Part shown: in pieces, positions 1 to 6,849 of the stretch
Numbering within the stretch: position 1 is the stretch's first letter
How the letters are laid out: the number at the start of each line of letters is the position of its first letter
NCBI GenBank assembly: GCA_003696125.1
Contig: RFHZ01000431.1
Span: forward strand, 1 to 10,574
Source of the DNA: Nitrospinota bacterium
GTDB lineage: Bacteria; Tectomicrobia; Entotheonellia; J063
Direction: 5' to 3'
DNA length: 10,574 bases
The notes under the pieces: generated by a model
Told to the model about the DNA's origin: nothing
Seen by the model: only the letters and a program-made list of their open reading frames with translations
Database searches by the model: none
Made by a program: the position numbers and the translations under genes

Positions 1-390
1 GCCCACACCCATGTCACCCTTCACTATACCTCTTCTTCTCTCCTTCCCCCCCTGGTAGCCGACGAGAATCAGATCCGGCAGATGCTGATCAATCTCCTGT
101 TGAACGCGATCCAGGCTCAACCCGATGGAGGTGCTGTGTTCATCTCGACGCATTACGATCCGCAGAGGCAGATCATCCATCTTGTAGTCCAGGACAAGGG
201 ACCAGGCATTGCCCAGGAGCAGATCTCCGAGATCTGGAAACCGTTTTTCACCACCAAAGAGACCGGCACGGGACTGGGACTGGCGATTGTACACCGTATT
301 GTCCAAGACCATAGAGGAACCATTACCTGCGTCTCCGAACCAGGCAAAGGGGCGTGTTTTCAGGTCTCCCTCCCGGTGGAGTCTTCCTGA
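1..390 (+). CDS. Sensor histidine kinase, C-terminal ATPase domain (5' partial)
   Basis: The reading frame is open from the first base, so the gene begins upstream; 129 residues are visible. They form the HATPase_c domain of a sensor kinase: an N-box (NLLLNA, from base 94), a G1 box (DKGPGI), the F-box PFFTTKE and a G2 box with TGTGLGLAIV, ending in a normal C-terminal strand. The protein would autophosphorylate on a histidine that is not in view and pass the phosphate to a response regulator. The NtrC-like regulator that starts 57 bp downstream on the same strand is the obvious partner. The PFFTTKETGTGLGLAI wording is typical of NtrB/AtoS-like kinases that pair with sigma-54 activators. The sensing domain, and so the signal and any membrane segments, lie outside the window. 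Confidence 0.93.
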   Translation, partial: AHTHVTLHYTSSSLLPPLVADENQIRQMLINLLLNAIQAQPDGGAVFISTHYDPQRQIIHLVVQDKGPGIAQEQISEIWKPFFTTKETGTGLGLAIVHRIVQDHRGTITCVSEPGKGACFQVSLPVESS

Positions 391-447
391 TAATATCGCT
401 CTCCCAGGCCGGAGAGGGAGAATCGCATGGGGGGAGGGGAGGAAAGG

Positions 448-1794
448 ATGGCGGTAACCGTTCTGATCGTCGAGGATGATGAGAATACCCGGAAGAGCCT
501 GGGTATGGCTCTGGAAGAAGATGGGTACTTGGTGCGTCTGGCCTCGAGTGCAGAAGCAGCGCTCAAGGTATTACAGGAGGAGATCGTCGATGCGGTGATC
601 ACCGATATCGTGATGGGCAAGATGAGCGGTATGGACCTGCTGGACTATATCTTTCACAATAAGATAGACACGGTGGTGATCGTGGTCACCGGGTACGGCA
701 CGATCGAATCGGCAGTGGAAGCGATGCGGAAAGGAGCCTATGACTATATCACCAAGCCGATCGATATCGAGAAGCTGAGCCTCCTCATCCAGAAAGGGGT
801 AGCCAGCCAGCAACTCGTCCTGGAGAATAAGGCGCTCAAGCAACAGCTCCGGGATCGCTTCTCCCTGACCAACATTGTGGGGAAGTCCCCGGCCGTACAA
901 CGCCTGCTCTATCAGATAGAGCAGGTGGCTGCAACCGATGTCACCGTGCTGATCCGGGGAGAGAGTGGTACCGGCAAAGAGCTGATTGCCGAAGCGATTC
1001 ATTATAACAGTCTTCGTGCCGACAAACCGCTGATCAAGGTAAACTGTGGGATCTTTGCCGAAGGGGTGGTGGAAAGCGAGCTCTTTGGACATGAACGCGG
1101 GGCCTTTACCGGTGCTGTTCGCCAGAAGAAGGGACGCTTTGAGCTGGCCGACCAGGGGACCCTCTTCCTCGATGAAGTGGGGGAGTTGACCCCCTCTGTC
1201 CAGGTAAAGTTGTTGCGGGTCCTGCAGGATCAGGTCTTTGAAAGGGTAGGAGGAACCGCTTCGATTGCCGTCGATGTCCGACTCCTGGCCGCCACCAATA
1301 AGGATCTGGAGCGAGAAGTGGCTGAGGGTCGTTTTCGTGAAGACCTCTACTATCGTCTGAACGTGGTGAGCGTAGAGGTCCCTCCCCTCCGGGATCGCGT
1401 AGAGGACATCCCCCTCCTGGCCGATTACTTTCTGGAAGTCTTGAATCGGAAGTACCAGAAGCAGGTAACCGGCCTTTCCCGGGAAGCGCTGCAGTGCCTG
1501 TTGCACTATCCATGGCCGGGGAACGTCCGTGAGCTGCGGAACTGCCTGGAGAGCCTCGTGGTCATGGCCAAACGGGGGAGGATCGAGGTGGAAGACCTTC
1601 CCTCTCATATCCGGGGCGATCCCGGGCTACAGAAAATCCGTTTCTCACCCGGGACTTCGTTGCAGGAGATCGAAAAAGAGGCCATCCTCCGTACCTTGCA
1701 TCTGGTAGGGGGCAACAAGACGAAAGCAGCCCAACTGCTAGGTATCGGGGTGAAGACGTTGTACCGCCGGCTGAAAGAATACCAGATCGAATAG
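448..1794 (+). CDS. NtrC-family sigma-54-dependent response regulator
   Basis: The protein has 448 residues and the full NtrC layout. The receiver domain (about 1-120) has the acidic pair D10/D11, phospho-acceptor D53, T81 and K103. The AAA+ domain has a Walker A motif GESGTGKE (171-178), the sigma-54-contacting loop GAFTGA (218-223) and Walker B LFLDE ending at D242-E243. A C-terminal Fis-type helix-turn-helix (about 405-447) contains GGNKTKAAQLLGI. When phosphorylated it should oligomerise and drive open-complex formation by sigma-54 RNA polymerase. I chose the ATG at 448 because a purine-rich ribosome site (GGGGAGGAAAGG) lies just before it and the receiver begins at once. An in-frame ATG at 427 would add seven residues, GGGEER-like, that are really the ribosome site. 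The likely target is the promoter just downstream, since the first of three palindromes overlaps this gene's stop codon. Confidence 0.95.
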   Translation: MAVTVLIVEDDENTRKSLGMALEEDGYLVRLASSAEAALKVLQEEIVDAVITDIVMGKMSGMDLLDYIFHNKIDTVVIVVTGYGTIESAVEAMRKGAYDYITKPIDIEKLSLLIQKGVASQQLVLENKALKQQLRDRFSLTNIVGKSPAVQRLLYQIEQVAATDVTVLIRGESGTGKELIAEAIHYNSLRADKPLIKVNCGIFAEGVVESELFGHERGAFTGAVRQKKGRFELADQGTLFLDEVGELTPSVQVKLLRVLQDQVFERVGGTASIAVDVRLLAATNKDLEREVAEGRFREDLYYRLNVVSVEVPPLRDRVEDIPLLADYFLEVLNRKYQKQVTGLSREALQCLLHYPWPGNVRELRNCLESLVVMAKRGRIEVEDLPSHIRGDPGLQKIRFSPGTSLQEIEKEAILRTLHLVGGNKTKAAQLLGIGVKTLYRRLKEYQIE

Positions 1795-1806
1795 GTCAAT
1801 TTGACC
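1794..1806. promoter_or_regulatory. Palindromic activator site 1 (GGTCA-ATT-TGACC)
   Basis: This is a perfect 5+5 inverted repeat with a 3-bp AT-rich centre. It overlaps the last base of the regulator's stop codon. The same arms recur twice downstream, at 41 and 84 bp. Its centre is about 228 bp upstream of the predicted start of transcription, within the range used by enhancer-type sites of sigma-54 activators. Binding by the adjacent NtrC-like protein is inferred from position and symmetry. Confidence 0.75.
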
Positions 1807-1834
1807 CTTTCCTCCTCTTCTCCCCTCCTCATCT

Positions 1835-1847
1835 GGTCAAAATGACC
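1835..1847. promoter_or_regulatory. Palindromic activator site 2 (GGTCA-AAA-TGACC)
   Basis: This is the second copy of the 13-bp palindrome, with identical arms and only the 3-bp centre changed. It begins 41 bp after site 1, close to four turns of the helix, so both sites face the same side of the DNA. Between the sites the plus strand is almost pure pyrimidine (1805-1830 is uninterrupted C/T), which makes the palindromes stand out. Confidence 0.77.
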
Positions 1848-1877
1848 TTTCTCCCCCTGTTGCCGTTCTCCCCTCCT

Positions 1878-1890
1878 GGTCAATCTGACC
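1878..1890. promoter_or_regulatory. Palindromic activator site 3 (GGTCA-ATC-TGACC)
   Basis: This is the third copy, with the same arms, 43 bp after site 2 and again about four helical turns. Its right edge lies 111 bp before the -24 element at 2002. Three helically phased dimer sites would suit cooperative assembly of a hexameric AAA+ activator. I found no fourth copy between here and the promoter, and no good IHF site. Confidence 0.77.
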
Positions 1891-2001
1891 TTCTCCTCCC
1901 CTCTCCCTGAACCAGATATCCTCTGCTGGCTAAACAGGGATGGAGGGGATAACCGCTGTATTCCTATCGTTTTCCACCCTGACTTCCCTCGGTCCTCCCG
2001 G

Positions 2002-2018
2002 TTGGCATGCAGATTGCT
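2002..2018 (+). promoter_or_regulatory. Sigma-54 (-24/-12) promoter of the bc-type operon
   Basis: TTGGCATGCAGATTGCT matches the sigma-54 consensus YTGGCACGRNNNTTGCW at all but two specified positions. It keeps the essential GG (2004-2005) and GC (2016-2017) with exactly 10 bp between them. Transcription would begin near 2028, giving a leader of about 41 nt to the ATG at 2070. The site lies on the same strand as the operon, downstream of a gene for a sigma-54 activator and of three palindromic sites, and this context greatly raises its credibility. Confidence 0.85.
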
Positions 2019-2069
2019 CATCTTCCCCTCCCAGAAATCTGTCCACCTGTATGAGAAAGGAGGAAAACC

Positions 2070-3029
2070 ATGCAGCACTACGGGAGTAAGATGGGAAGAA
2101 TCCTGGGGATCGGTCTTCTCCTCATCCTGGTTTTCATGGGCACAAGTCGTGCCGATGGGCAGGAGGTCCGGGCGGTGAAGGTCCAGCAACCGCCGGCCAT
2201 CGATGGAGAGGTCGAGGCGGTCTGGGCACAGGCCCCCAGCCTCTCTATCCCGGTGGCAGGACCGAGTGGGAGCTTCACCGTGACCATGAAGGCCCTCTAC
2301 ACCGAGAGCGATCTCTACCTCCTCTTCCAATGGCCCGATGCTACCGAGAGCCTGAATCGACTTTATACGTACGACGGCAAGGCCTGGAAGAAGGTCAAGG
2401 GGAACGAGGATCGTTTTAATGTGATGTGGGGAAACAACATCGCAAACTTCAAGAAGATGGGCTGTTTTGCCCTGTGCCATGGGAATGCGATGCACACCAA
2501 TGCGCCAGAGGAACGGGGAGACCTCTGGCACTGGAAAGCCCAGCGGACCAATCCGGCCGGCTATGCCGATGACCAGTACATCGTGCATGAGCCAAAAGAA
2601 CACGAGCCGGGAGAGGTGACCGGCCGGCTGACCGATGCCAAGAGCGGGGGAGGATATCAGGGGAACTGGGATAAAGCGGGGAAGCATCCCCAATACACCT
2701 TTAAATCACCTCCCCCCGACCGCCGTGTCCTCCTGAAAGAGCAGGCCGTTCCCCTGACCGATCTCAGCACCGTTAAGGCGGGAGATATCCTCCCCCGTGA
2801 GGTGCTGGCCAGAGCAGAGGGGAGTCGGGGAGACATCACGGCCAAGGGACGCTGGGCCAACGGTACCTGGACATTGGAACTGCAGCGGGCTCTGGTCACC
2901 GGACACGAGGACGATATTCAATTTGCTGATCTCCACCGTGATTACTACTTCAGCATCTCGGTACACGACAACAGCGGGGAAGCGCATCACTCTTTCGCTA
3001 CCAGGGCTTATAAGCTTGAATTCGAATAG
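2070..3029 (+). CDS. Secreted ethylbenzene-dehydrogenase-type (EB_dh) heme protein with CX3CH motif
   Basis: The protein has 319 residues. The N-terminus is a signal peptide or membrane anchor (hydrophobic stretch about 11-24), so it acts in the periplasm. The body matches the EB_dh heme-binding fold, known from the gamma subunits of DMSO-reductase-family enzymes such as ethylbenzene dehydrogenase and from relatives of nitrite oxidoreductase NxrC. The opening AIDGEVEAVWAQAP strand and the signature DLWHWKAQRTNPAGYADDQ are visible. C132-FAL-C136-H137 is a CX3CH motif that may attach a c-type heme, one residue wider than the classical CXXCH. The start at 2070 has a strong AAAGGAGG (2056-2063) six bases upstream; the ATG at 2091 is an alternative. 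It is the first gene after the sigma-54 promoter. No molybdopterin catalytic subunit lies nearby, so it is probably an electron carrier or accessory subunit for the downstream complex. Confidence 0.8.
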   Translation: MQHYGSKMGRILGIGLLLILVFMGTSRADGQEVRAVKVQQPPAIDGEVEAVWAQAPSLSIPVAGPSGSFTVTMKALYTESDLYLLFQWPDATESLNRLYTYDGKAWKKVKGNEDRFNVMWGNNIANFKKMGCFALCHGNAMHTNAPEERGDLWHWKAQRTNPAGYADDQYIVHEPKEHEPGEVTGRLTDAKSGGGYQGNWDKAGKHPQYTFKSPPPDRRVLLKEQAVPLTDLSTVKAGDILPREVLARAEGSRGDITAKGRWANGTWTLELQRALVTGHEDDIQFADLHRDYYFSISVHDNSGEAHHSFATRAYKLEFE

Positions 3030-3070
3030 CCGGTGTCCGGGCAGGGGAGAATCAAAGAAGGGAGAAGGGG

Positions 3071-5032
3071 ATGAGGGAGCAGCGCTATCGAGTCCGCATA
3101 CCGGACCTGGACTACTACCGGGAGCTGATCAAGTGCCAGGCCGCCTGCCCTATCCACACCAGCGCCGGCTGTTATGTCACGGCCATTGCCAGGGAGGATT
3201 ACGAGGAAGCTTACGCCCTTGCCCGTAAACCCAACCCCTTTGTCTATACCTTAGGGCGGGTCTGTGGTCATCCCTGTGAGGATGCCTGCCGGCGGGGAGA
3301 GTTTGATGCACCGGTTGCCATCTGCGCACTCAAGCGGGTGGCCACCGAGCATCACAACCTGGGACTGGGACACAGTGTAGAGACGGCGGTGGTAAAGAAG
3401 AAAGCGCAGAAGGTGGCCATTGTGGGGGCCGGTCCGGCCGGCTTATCTGCTGCCCATGACCTGGCCCGCATGGGCTACCAGGTGACCGTCTTTGAAGCCT
3501 CGGGGGTGGCTGGAGGGATGTTGAACCTGGGGCTTCCGGTGTACCGGCTCCCTAAAGACATTGTCAAGCTGGAAGTCGATGCCATCTTGCATCTGGGAGT
3601 CGAATTACGACTCCATACTCCCCTGGGACCCCACTTCACCTTGCAGGACCTGCGGCGACAAGGGTACCATGCCATCTTTATCGCCGTGGGTGCCGGGAAG
3701 AGTCGCGATCTGAAGATTGAGGGAGTGGAGCTGGATGGGGTCTTGAAGGGGGTGGAATTCCTCCTCAACATCAACCTCGGCTATCGCGTGGAGCTGGGAG
3801 AGCGGGTGATTGTCATCGGTGGGGGCAACGTGGCCGTCGATGTGGCCCGGTCGGTGGTGCGGCGTATAGAGACGGTCGATATCGTCGATATCGATGAAAT
3901 CAAAGAGACACTGGATATCTATCGAGCCACCCTCCGCCGCCTGCTCGACCAGCATACTCCCAGTGAAGAAGGATTGACCGTGGCGATGGATGCGGCCCGA
4001 TCTGCCTTGCGTCTCGGAGCCAAGGAGGTCCGGATGGTCTGTCTGGAATCGCTAGAAGAGATGCCTGCCCATAAAAAGGAGATCGCGGAAGCACAAAAGG
4101 AAGGGATTCTCCTCTCCCCTTCGCGCGGACCCAAGCGGATCATCGGCCGGGATGGGAAGGTGGTGGGACTGGAAACCATTGCCTGCAGCGCCGTCTTCGA
4201 TCAGCAGGGGCGCTTTAATCCCACCTTTGTCGAGGGGACAGAAGAGGTCATCCCTGCAGATACGATCATCCTGGCGATCGGACAGACCTCAGACTTCAGC
4301 TTCATCCAGGAAGAGGATGGCATTCAGCTCTCCCCCCGTGGAACCATCGCCGTGGATCCGGATACGCTGGCCACCTCGGCTCCCGGGATCTTTGCCGGTG
4401 GAGACGCCGCCTTTGGTCCACGCCTCATCGTCCATGCCATCGCGGATGGGCAAAAAGCGGCGCGAGCGATTGATGCCTTCCTCAGTGGTGGGGAAAAGCG
4501 GTGGAAGACCGTTGCTCGCTTCCATCCCCTCCCACACCATCGGATGCCGGAACACTATCTGGAGATCGGTCGGCACGAGATGCCCACCCTCCCTTTGAAC
4601 CGGAGGGTGGGCATCGCCGAGGTGGAACTGGGGTTTGCTGACGCGGATGCGGTGGAAGAGGGGAAGCGCTGCTTACAATGCTTTATCAATCCGATCTTTG
4701 ATGGAGACAAATGCATCCTCTGTGGTGGCTGTGTCGATGTCTGCCCGGAGAACTGCCTCCGGTTGGTACGCATCCAGGATCTAGAAGGGGACGAGGACCT
4801 GGAGAGGCTCTTACAGATCCGATACGGGGGGGAGGAGATCTCCCTACAACCCGACTTAAGCTCATGGCCGGTAGAGGGAAGCGCCATGCTCAAAGAGGAG
4901 GATCGATGCATCCGGTGCGGTCTCTGTGCCTTACGTTGCCCTACCGGTGCGATCAGTATGGAGTTCTTTGAGTGGCAAGAGCGGGTGGAGCGCGCTCCCC
5001 ATCCGGGTGATAAGGGAGGGGAAGAGGGATGA
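3071..5032 (+). CDS. FAD/NAD(P)-dependent oxidoreductase with [4Fe-4S] domains (GltD/NfnB-like core)
   Basis: The protein has 653 residues, with no signal peptide or membrane span, so it is cytoplasmic. The N-terminal Fe-S domain has C22, C26, C34 and C65-x3-C69-x3-C73, as in the dihydropyrimidine dehydrogenase/GltD family. The FAD fold has G119-AG-PAG and a closing [12 protein letters not shown] segment. The NAD(P) fold has GGGN at 250-253. A C-terminal 2x[4Fe-4S] ferredoxin module has C548/551/554/558 and C613/616/619/623. Such proteins move electrons between NAD(P)H, flavin and Fe-S clusters. Placed directly before cytochrome b, with an ATGA stop-start overlap, it is probably a peripheral subunit linking the bc-type complex to the NAD(P)H or ferredoxin pool; the direction of electron flow cannot be told. 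Residues 266-303 carry an insertion not expected in GltD. The start has GAAGGGAG six bases upstream. Confidence 0.88.
   Translation: MREQRYRVRIPDLDYYRELIKCQAACPIHTSAGCYVTAIAREDYEEAYALARKPNPFVYTLGRVCGHPCEDACRRGEFDAPVAICALKRVATEHHNLGLGHSVETAVVKKKAQKVAIVGAGPAGLSAAHDLARMGYQVTVFEASGVAGGMLNLGLPVYRLPKDIVKLEVDAILHLGVELRLHTPLGPHFTLQDLRRQGYHAIFIAVGAGKSRDLKIEGVELDGVLKGVEFLLNINLGYRVELGERVIVIGGGNVAVDVARSVVRRIETVDIVDIDEIKETLDIYRATLRRLLDQHTPSEEGLTVAMDAARSALRLGAKEVRMVCLESLEEMPAHKKEIAEAQKEGILLSPSRGPKRIIGRDGKVVGLETIACSAVFDQQGRFNPTFVEGTEEVIPADTIILAIGQTSDFSFIQEEDGIQLSPRGTIAVDPDTLATSAPGIFAGGDAAFGPRLIVHAIADGQKAARAIDAFLSGGEKRWKTVARFHPLPHHRMPEHYLEIGRHEMPTLPLNRRVGIAEVELGFADADAVEEGKRCLQCFINPIFDGDKCILCGGCVDVCPENCLRLVRIQDLEGDEDLERLLQIRYGGEEISLQPDLSSWPVEGSAMLKEEDRCIRCGLCALRCPTGAISMEFFEWQERVERAPHPGDKGGEEG
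3875..3892 (+). repeat. 9-bp perfect tandem duplication inside the oxidoreductase gene
   Basis: GTCGATATC occurs twice back to back and is followed by GATGA, encoding VDIVDID. It lies inside the insertion in the NAD(P)-binding fold and keeps the frame. It looks like a replication-slippage duplication. Confidence 0.85.
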
Positions 5033-6300
5033 GGTCGATGGAGGAAACAGGCCGTCTGGCCCGGATAACCCATTCTCCTGTCTGGAAGTCGATCTTCCGT
5101 CACGGCTATTCTGGAAGCGAGCTGGATAGAGCCCAGACCGTGTTTACCAATTTCTTCCTCCATATCCACCCAGTGAAAGTACGCAGAGAAACTCTAGAGT
5201 TTCGACACACCTTTTATCTGGGTGGTCTCGCCTTTCTTCTCTTCCTCCTCCTGCTGGTCACGGGAATCCTCCTCATGTTCTACTATGTCCCATCCGTGGA
5301 GCGGGCGTATCAGAGCATGCTGGGACTACAGACCGCCGTGGTCTTTGGTGTCTTTTTGCGCAACCTCCACCGCTGGTCGGCCCATGCCATGGTGGTGGTC
5401 GTGTTTCTGCACATGTGCCGGGTGTTTTATGGCGGAGCGTATAAGACCCCACGCGAATTCAACTGGGTGGTGGGGGTCATCCTCCTGGGACTCACCCTCT
5501 TCCTGAGCTTTACCGGATACCTGCTCCCCTGGGATCAACTGGCCTACTGGGCCATCACGGTCGGTACCAGCATCGCCGGCTATATCCCGGTGGTAGGGAA
5601 AAGCCTCCGACAGCTCCTCCTGGGGGGATTAGAGGTGGGACAGGAGACGCTCTTGCGTTTCTATGTGCTCCATGTGGCGGTGCTCCCTCTCCTGTCTGCC
5701 CTCTTCATTGCCATCCACTTCTGGCGCATCCGGAAGGATGGAGGCCTGGCCGAGCCGCTGTACGGCAGGAGAGAAAGGAAGGAAGAGAACAGGCCGTGGC
5801 AAGAGGTATTTCCAGAAAACCCGCAGAAGACCTATGGGCTGATGGCTCTGGTGAAAGGGGTATCCCCGGCCGTGGGAAAGGAGCCGGAGGAGACCGTTTT
5901 CACCGTCCCGTATCTGCTGGTGCTGGAGTTGGTGGGAACCCTGGTGGTCCTCTTTCTCCTGACCCTCGTCTCTATCTTCTTCTCTGCCCCTTTGGAGGAG
6001 TTGGCCAATCCGCTGCATACTCCCAATCCTGCCAAAGCCCCCTGGTACTTCCTGTGGCTGCAGGAACTGGTTTCCCACTCTGCCCTGTACGGGGGGGTGG
6101 TGCTTCCGAGCCTGATCTTCCTTGGCCTGCTCCTCCTCCCTTACCTGGATCGCAAGCCGGAGAGGGAGATGCGGGCACGCATGCTGTTCGTGTTCCCCTT
6201 TACCCTCATCATTATCGCCATAGTCGTGCTGACGATCATCGGTGCCTTTTTCCGCGGGCCGGAGTGGCGGTGGGTCTGGCCCTGGTCGGCAGGAGGATAA
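5029..6300 (+). CDS. Cytochrome b (fused b6/subunit IV type) of a bc-type complex
   Basis: This membrane protein of 423 residues resembles cytochrome b6 in its N-terminal half and subunit IV in its C-terminal half. The four b-heme histidines are present: H114 and H128 (HRWSA...FLH), and H215 and H230. The last pair has 14 residues between them, as in b6 rather than mitochondrial cytochrome b. Other b6 marks are [14 protein letters not shown] and the [15 protein letters not shown] loop. A charged loop of about 60 residues (about 237-300) joins the halves. It should oxidise quinol at the positive side and pass electrons to the Rieske protein. Two departures from b6f are notable. The quinol-site PEWY motif reads APWY (337-340). 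Tyr63 occupies the place of the cysteine that binds heme c-n. The start codon overlaps the upstream stop (ATGA), behind a GGGAGGGG ribosome site, which implies coupled translation. Confidence 0.94.
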   Translation: MRSMEETGRLARITHSPVWKSIFRHGYSGSELDRAQTVFTNFFLHIHPVKVRRETLEFRHTFYLGGLAFLLFLLLLVTGILLMFYYVPSVERAYQSMLGLQTAVVFGVFLRNLHRWSAHAMVVVVFLHMCRVFYGGAYKTPREFNWVVGVILLGLTLFLSFTGYLLPWDQLAYWAITVGTSIAGYIPVVGKSLRQLLLGGLEVGQETLLRFYVLHVAVLPLLSALFIAIHFWRIRKDGGLAEPLYGRRERKEENRPWQEVFPENPQKTYGLMALVKGVSPAVGKEPEETVFTVPYLLVLELVGTLVVLFLLTLVSIFFSAPLEELANPLHTPNPAKAPWYFLWLQELVSHSALYGGVVLPSLIFLGLLLLPYLDRKPEREMRARMLFVFPFTLIIIAIVVLTIIGAFFRGPEWRWVWPWSAGG

Positions 6301-6320
6301 CCGAAGGGAGGAGAGAAGCG

Positions 6321-6845
6321 GTGAAAAGGGAAGGAGAGGAGCGTTCTCTGCAACAAGGACTTACCCGTAGACGTATTCTCCTGGGGAGCTGGATCGTTGC
6401 CACTCTTGTCCTGCTGGGAGAGGGGATGGCCAGCCTGCTCCGCTACCTGAAACCGAGAACACGGGGGAAATTTGGGGGTGAGATCGTTGCCGGTGTGGTC
6501 ACCGAATTTCCTCCAGGTTCGATCACACACATTCAAAAGGGGAAGTTTTATCTCGTCCATCTGGATAGCGGGTTTCTGGCCATGTGGCACCGTTGTACCC
6601 ATCTGGGGTGTACCGTTCCCTGGAAGGAAGAGGATCAACGCTTTGAATGCCCCTGTCACGGCTCGATTTTTAACAAGAAGGGAGAGGTGCTGAGTGGCCC
6701 TGCGCCGCGTCCTCTCGATCTCTTTCCCCTGCGTATCATCCGGGGACAGATTGTGGTCGATACGGGTCAGGTCATCGAACGCACCCGCTTTGATCCTGCC
6801 CAGACGGTCTCTGCCCACCTGAGGCAAGAACAGGAGAAAGGATGA
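6321..6845 (+). CDS. Rieske [2Fe-2S] iron-sulfur protein
   Basis: The protein has 174 residues. The cluster-binding loops are C92-T-H94-L-G-C97 and C110-P-C112-H113-G. C92, H94, C110 and H113 bind the [2Fe-2S] cluster; C97 and C112 form the usual disulfide. The N-terminus has a twin-arginine stretch (LTRRRILLGSW) before a hydrophobic segment, so it is probably Tat-exported and stays anchored in the membrane with its head in the periplasm. It takes the first electron from quinol and hands it to cytochrome c. I chose the GTG at 6321 because AGGGAGGAG lies seven bases upstream and the gene follows cytochrome b by 20 bp. The same frame stays open back to 5796 inside cytochrome b, but that stretch has no domain and duplicates coding use. 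Confidence 0.95.
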   Translation: MKREGEERSLQQGLTRRRILLGSWIVATLVLLGEGMASLLRYLKPRTRGKFGGEIVAGVVTEFPPGSITHIQKGKFYLVHLDSGFLAMWHRCTHLGCTVPWKEEDQRFECPCHGSIFNKKGEVLSGPAPRPLDLFPLRIIRGQIVVDTGQVIERTRFDPAQTVSAHLRQEQEKG

Positions 6846-6849
6846 GACT

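Noticed and set aside
571-1608. Open frame of 345 codons on the minus strand, opposite the NtrC-like regulator
   Set aside because: It lies wholly opposite a gene with all expected motifs. Its translation shows no domain, and its start and stop do not fit the neighbours.
1605-2693. Open frame of 362 codons on the minus strand across the sigma-54 control region
   Set aside because: It runs through three palindromes and a promoter and overlaps two convincing plus-strand genes. The translation is low-complexity and matches nothing I recognise.
4555-5169. Open frame of 204 codons on the minus strand opposite the flavoprotein and cytochrome b
   Set aside because: It lies opposite conserved ferredoxin motifs; its Ser/Arg/Pro-rich translation is typical of antisense frames in GC-rich genes.
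5796-6320. Upstream extension of the Rieske reading frame into cytochrome b
   Set aside because: It overlaps the conserved C-terminal half of cytochrome b in another frame and encodes no domain. The GTG at 6321 has a good ribosome site and a Tat signal follows.
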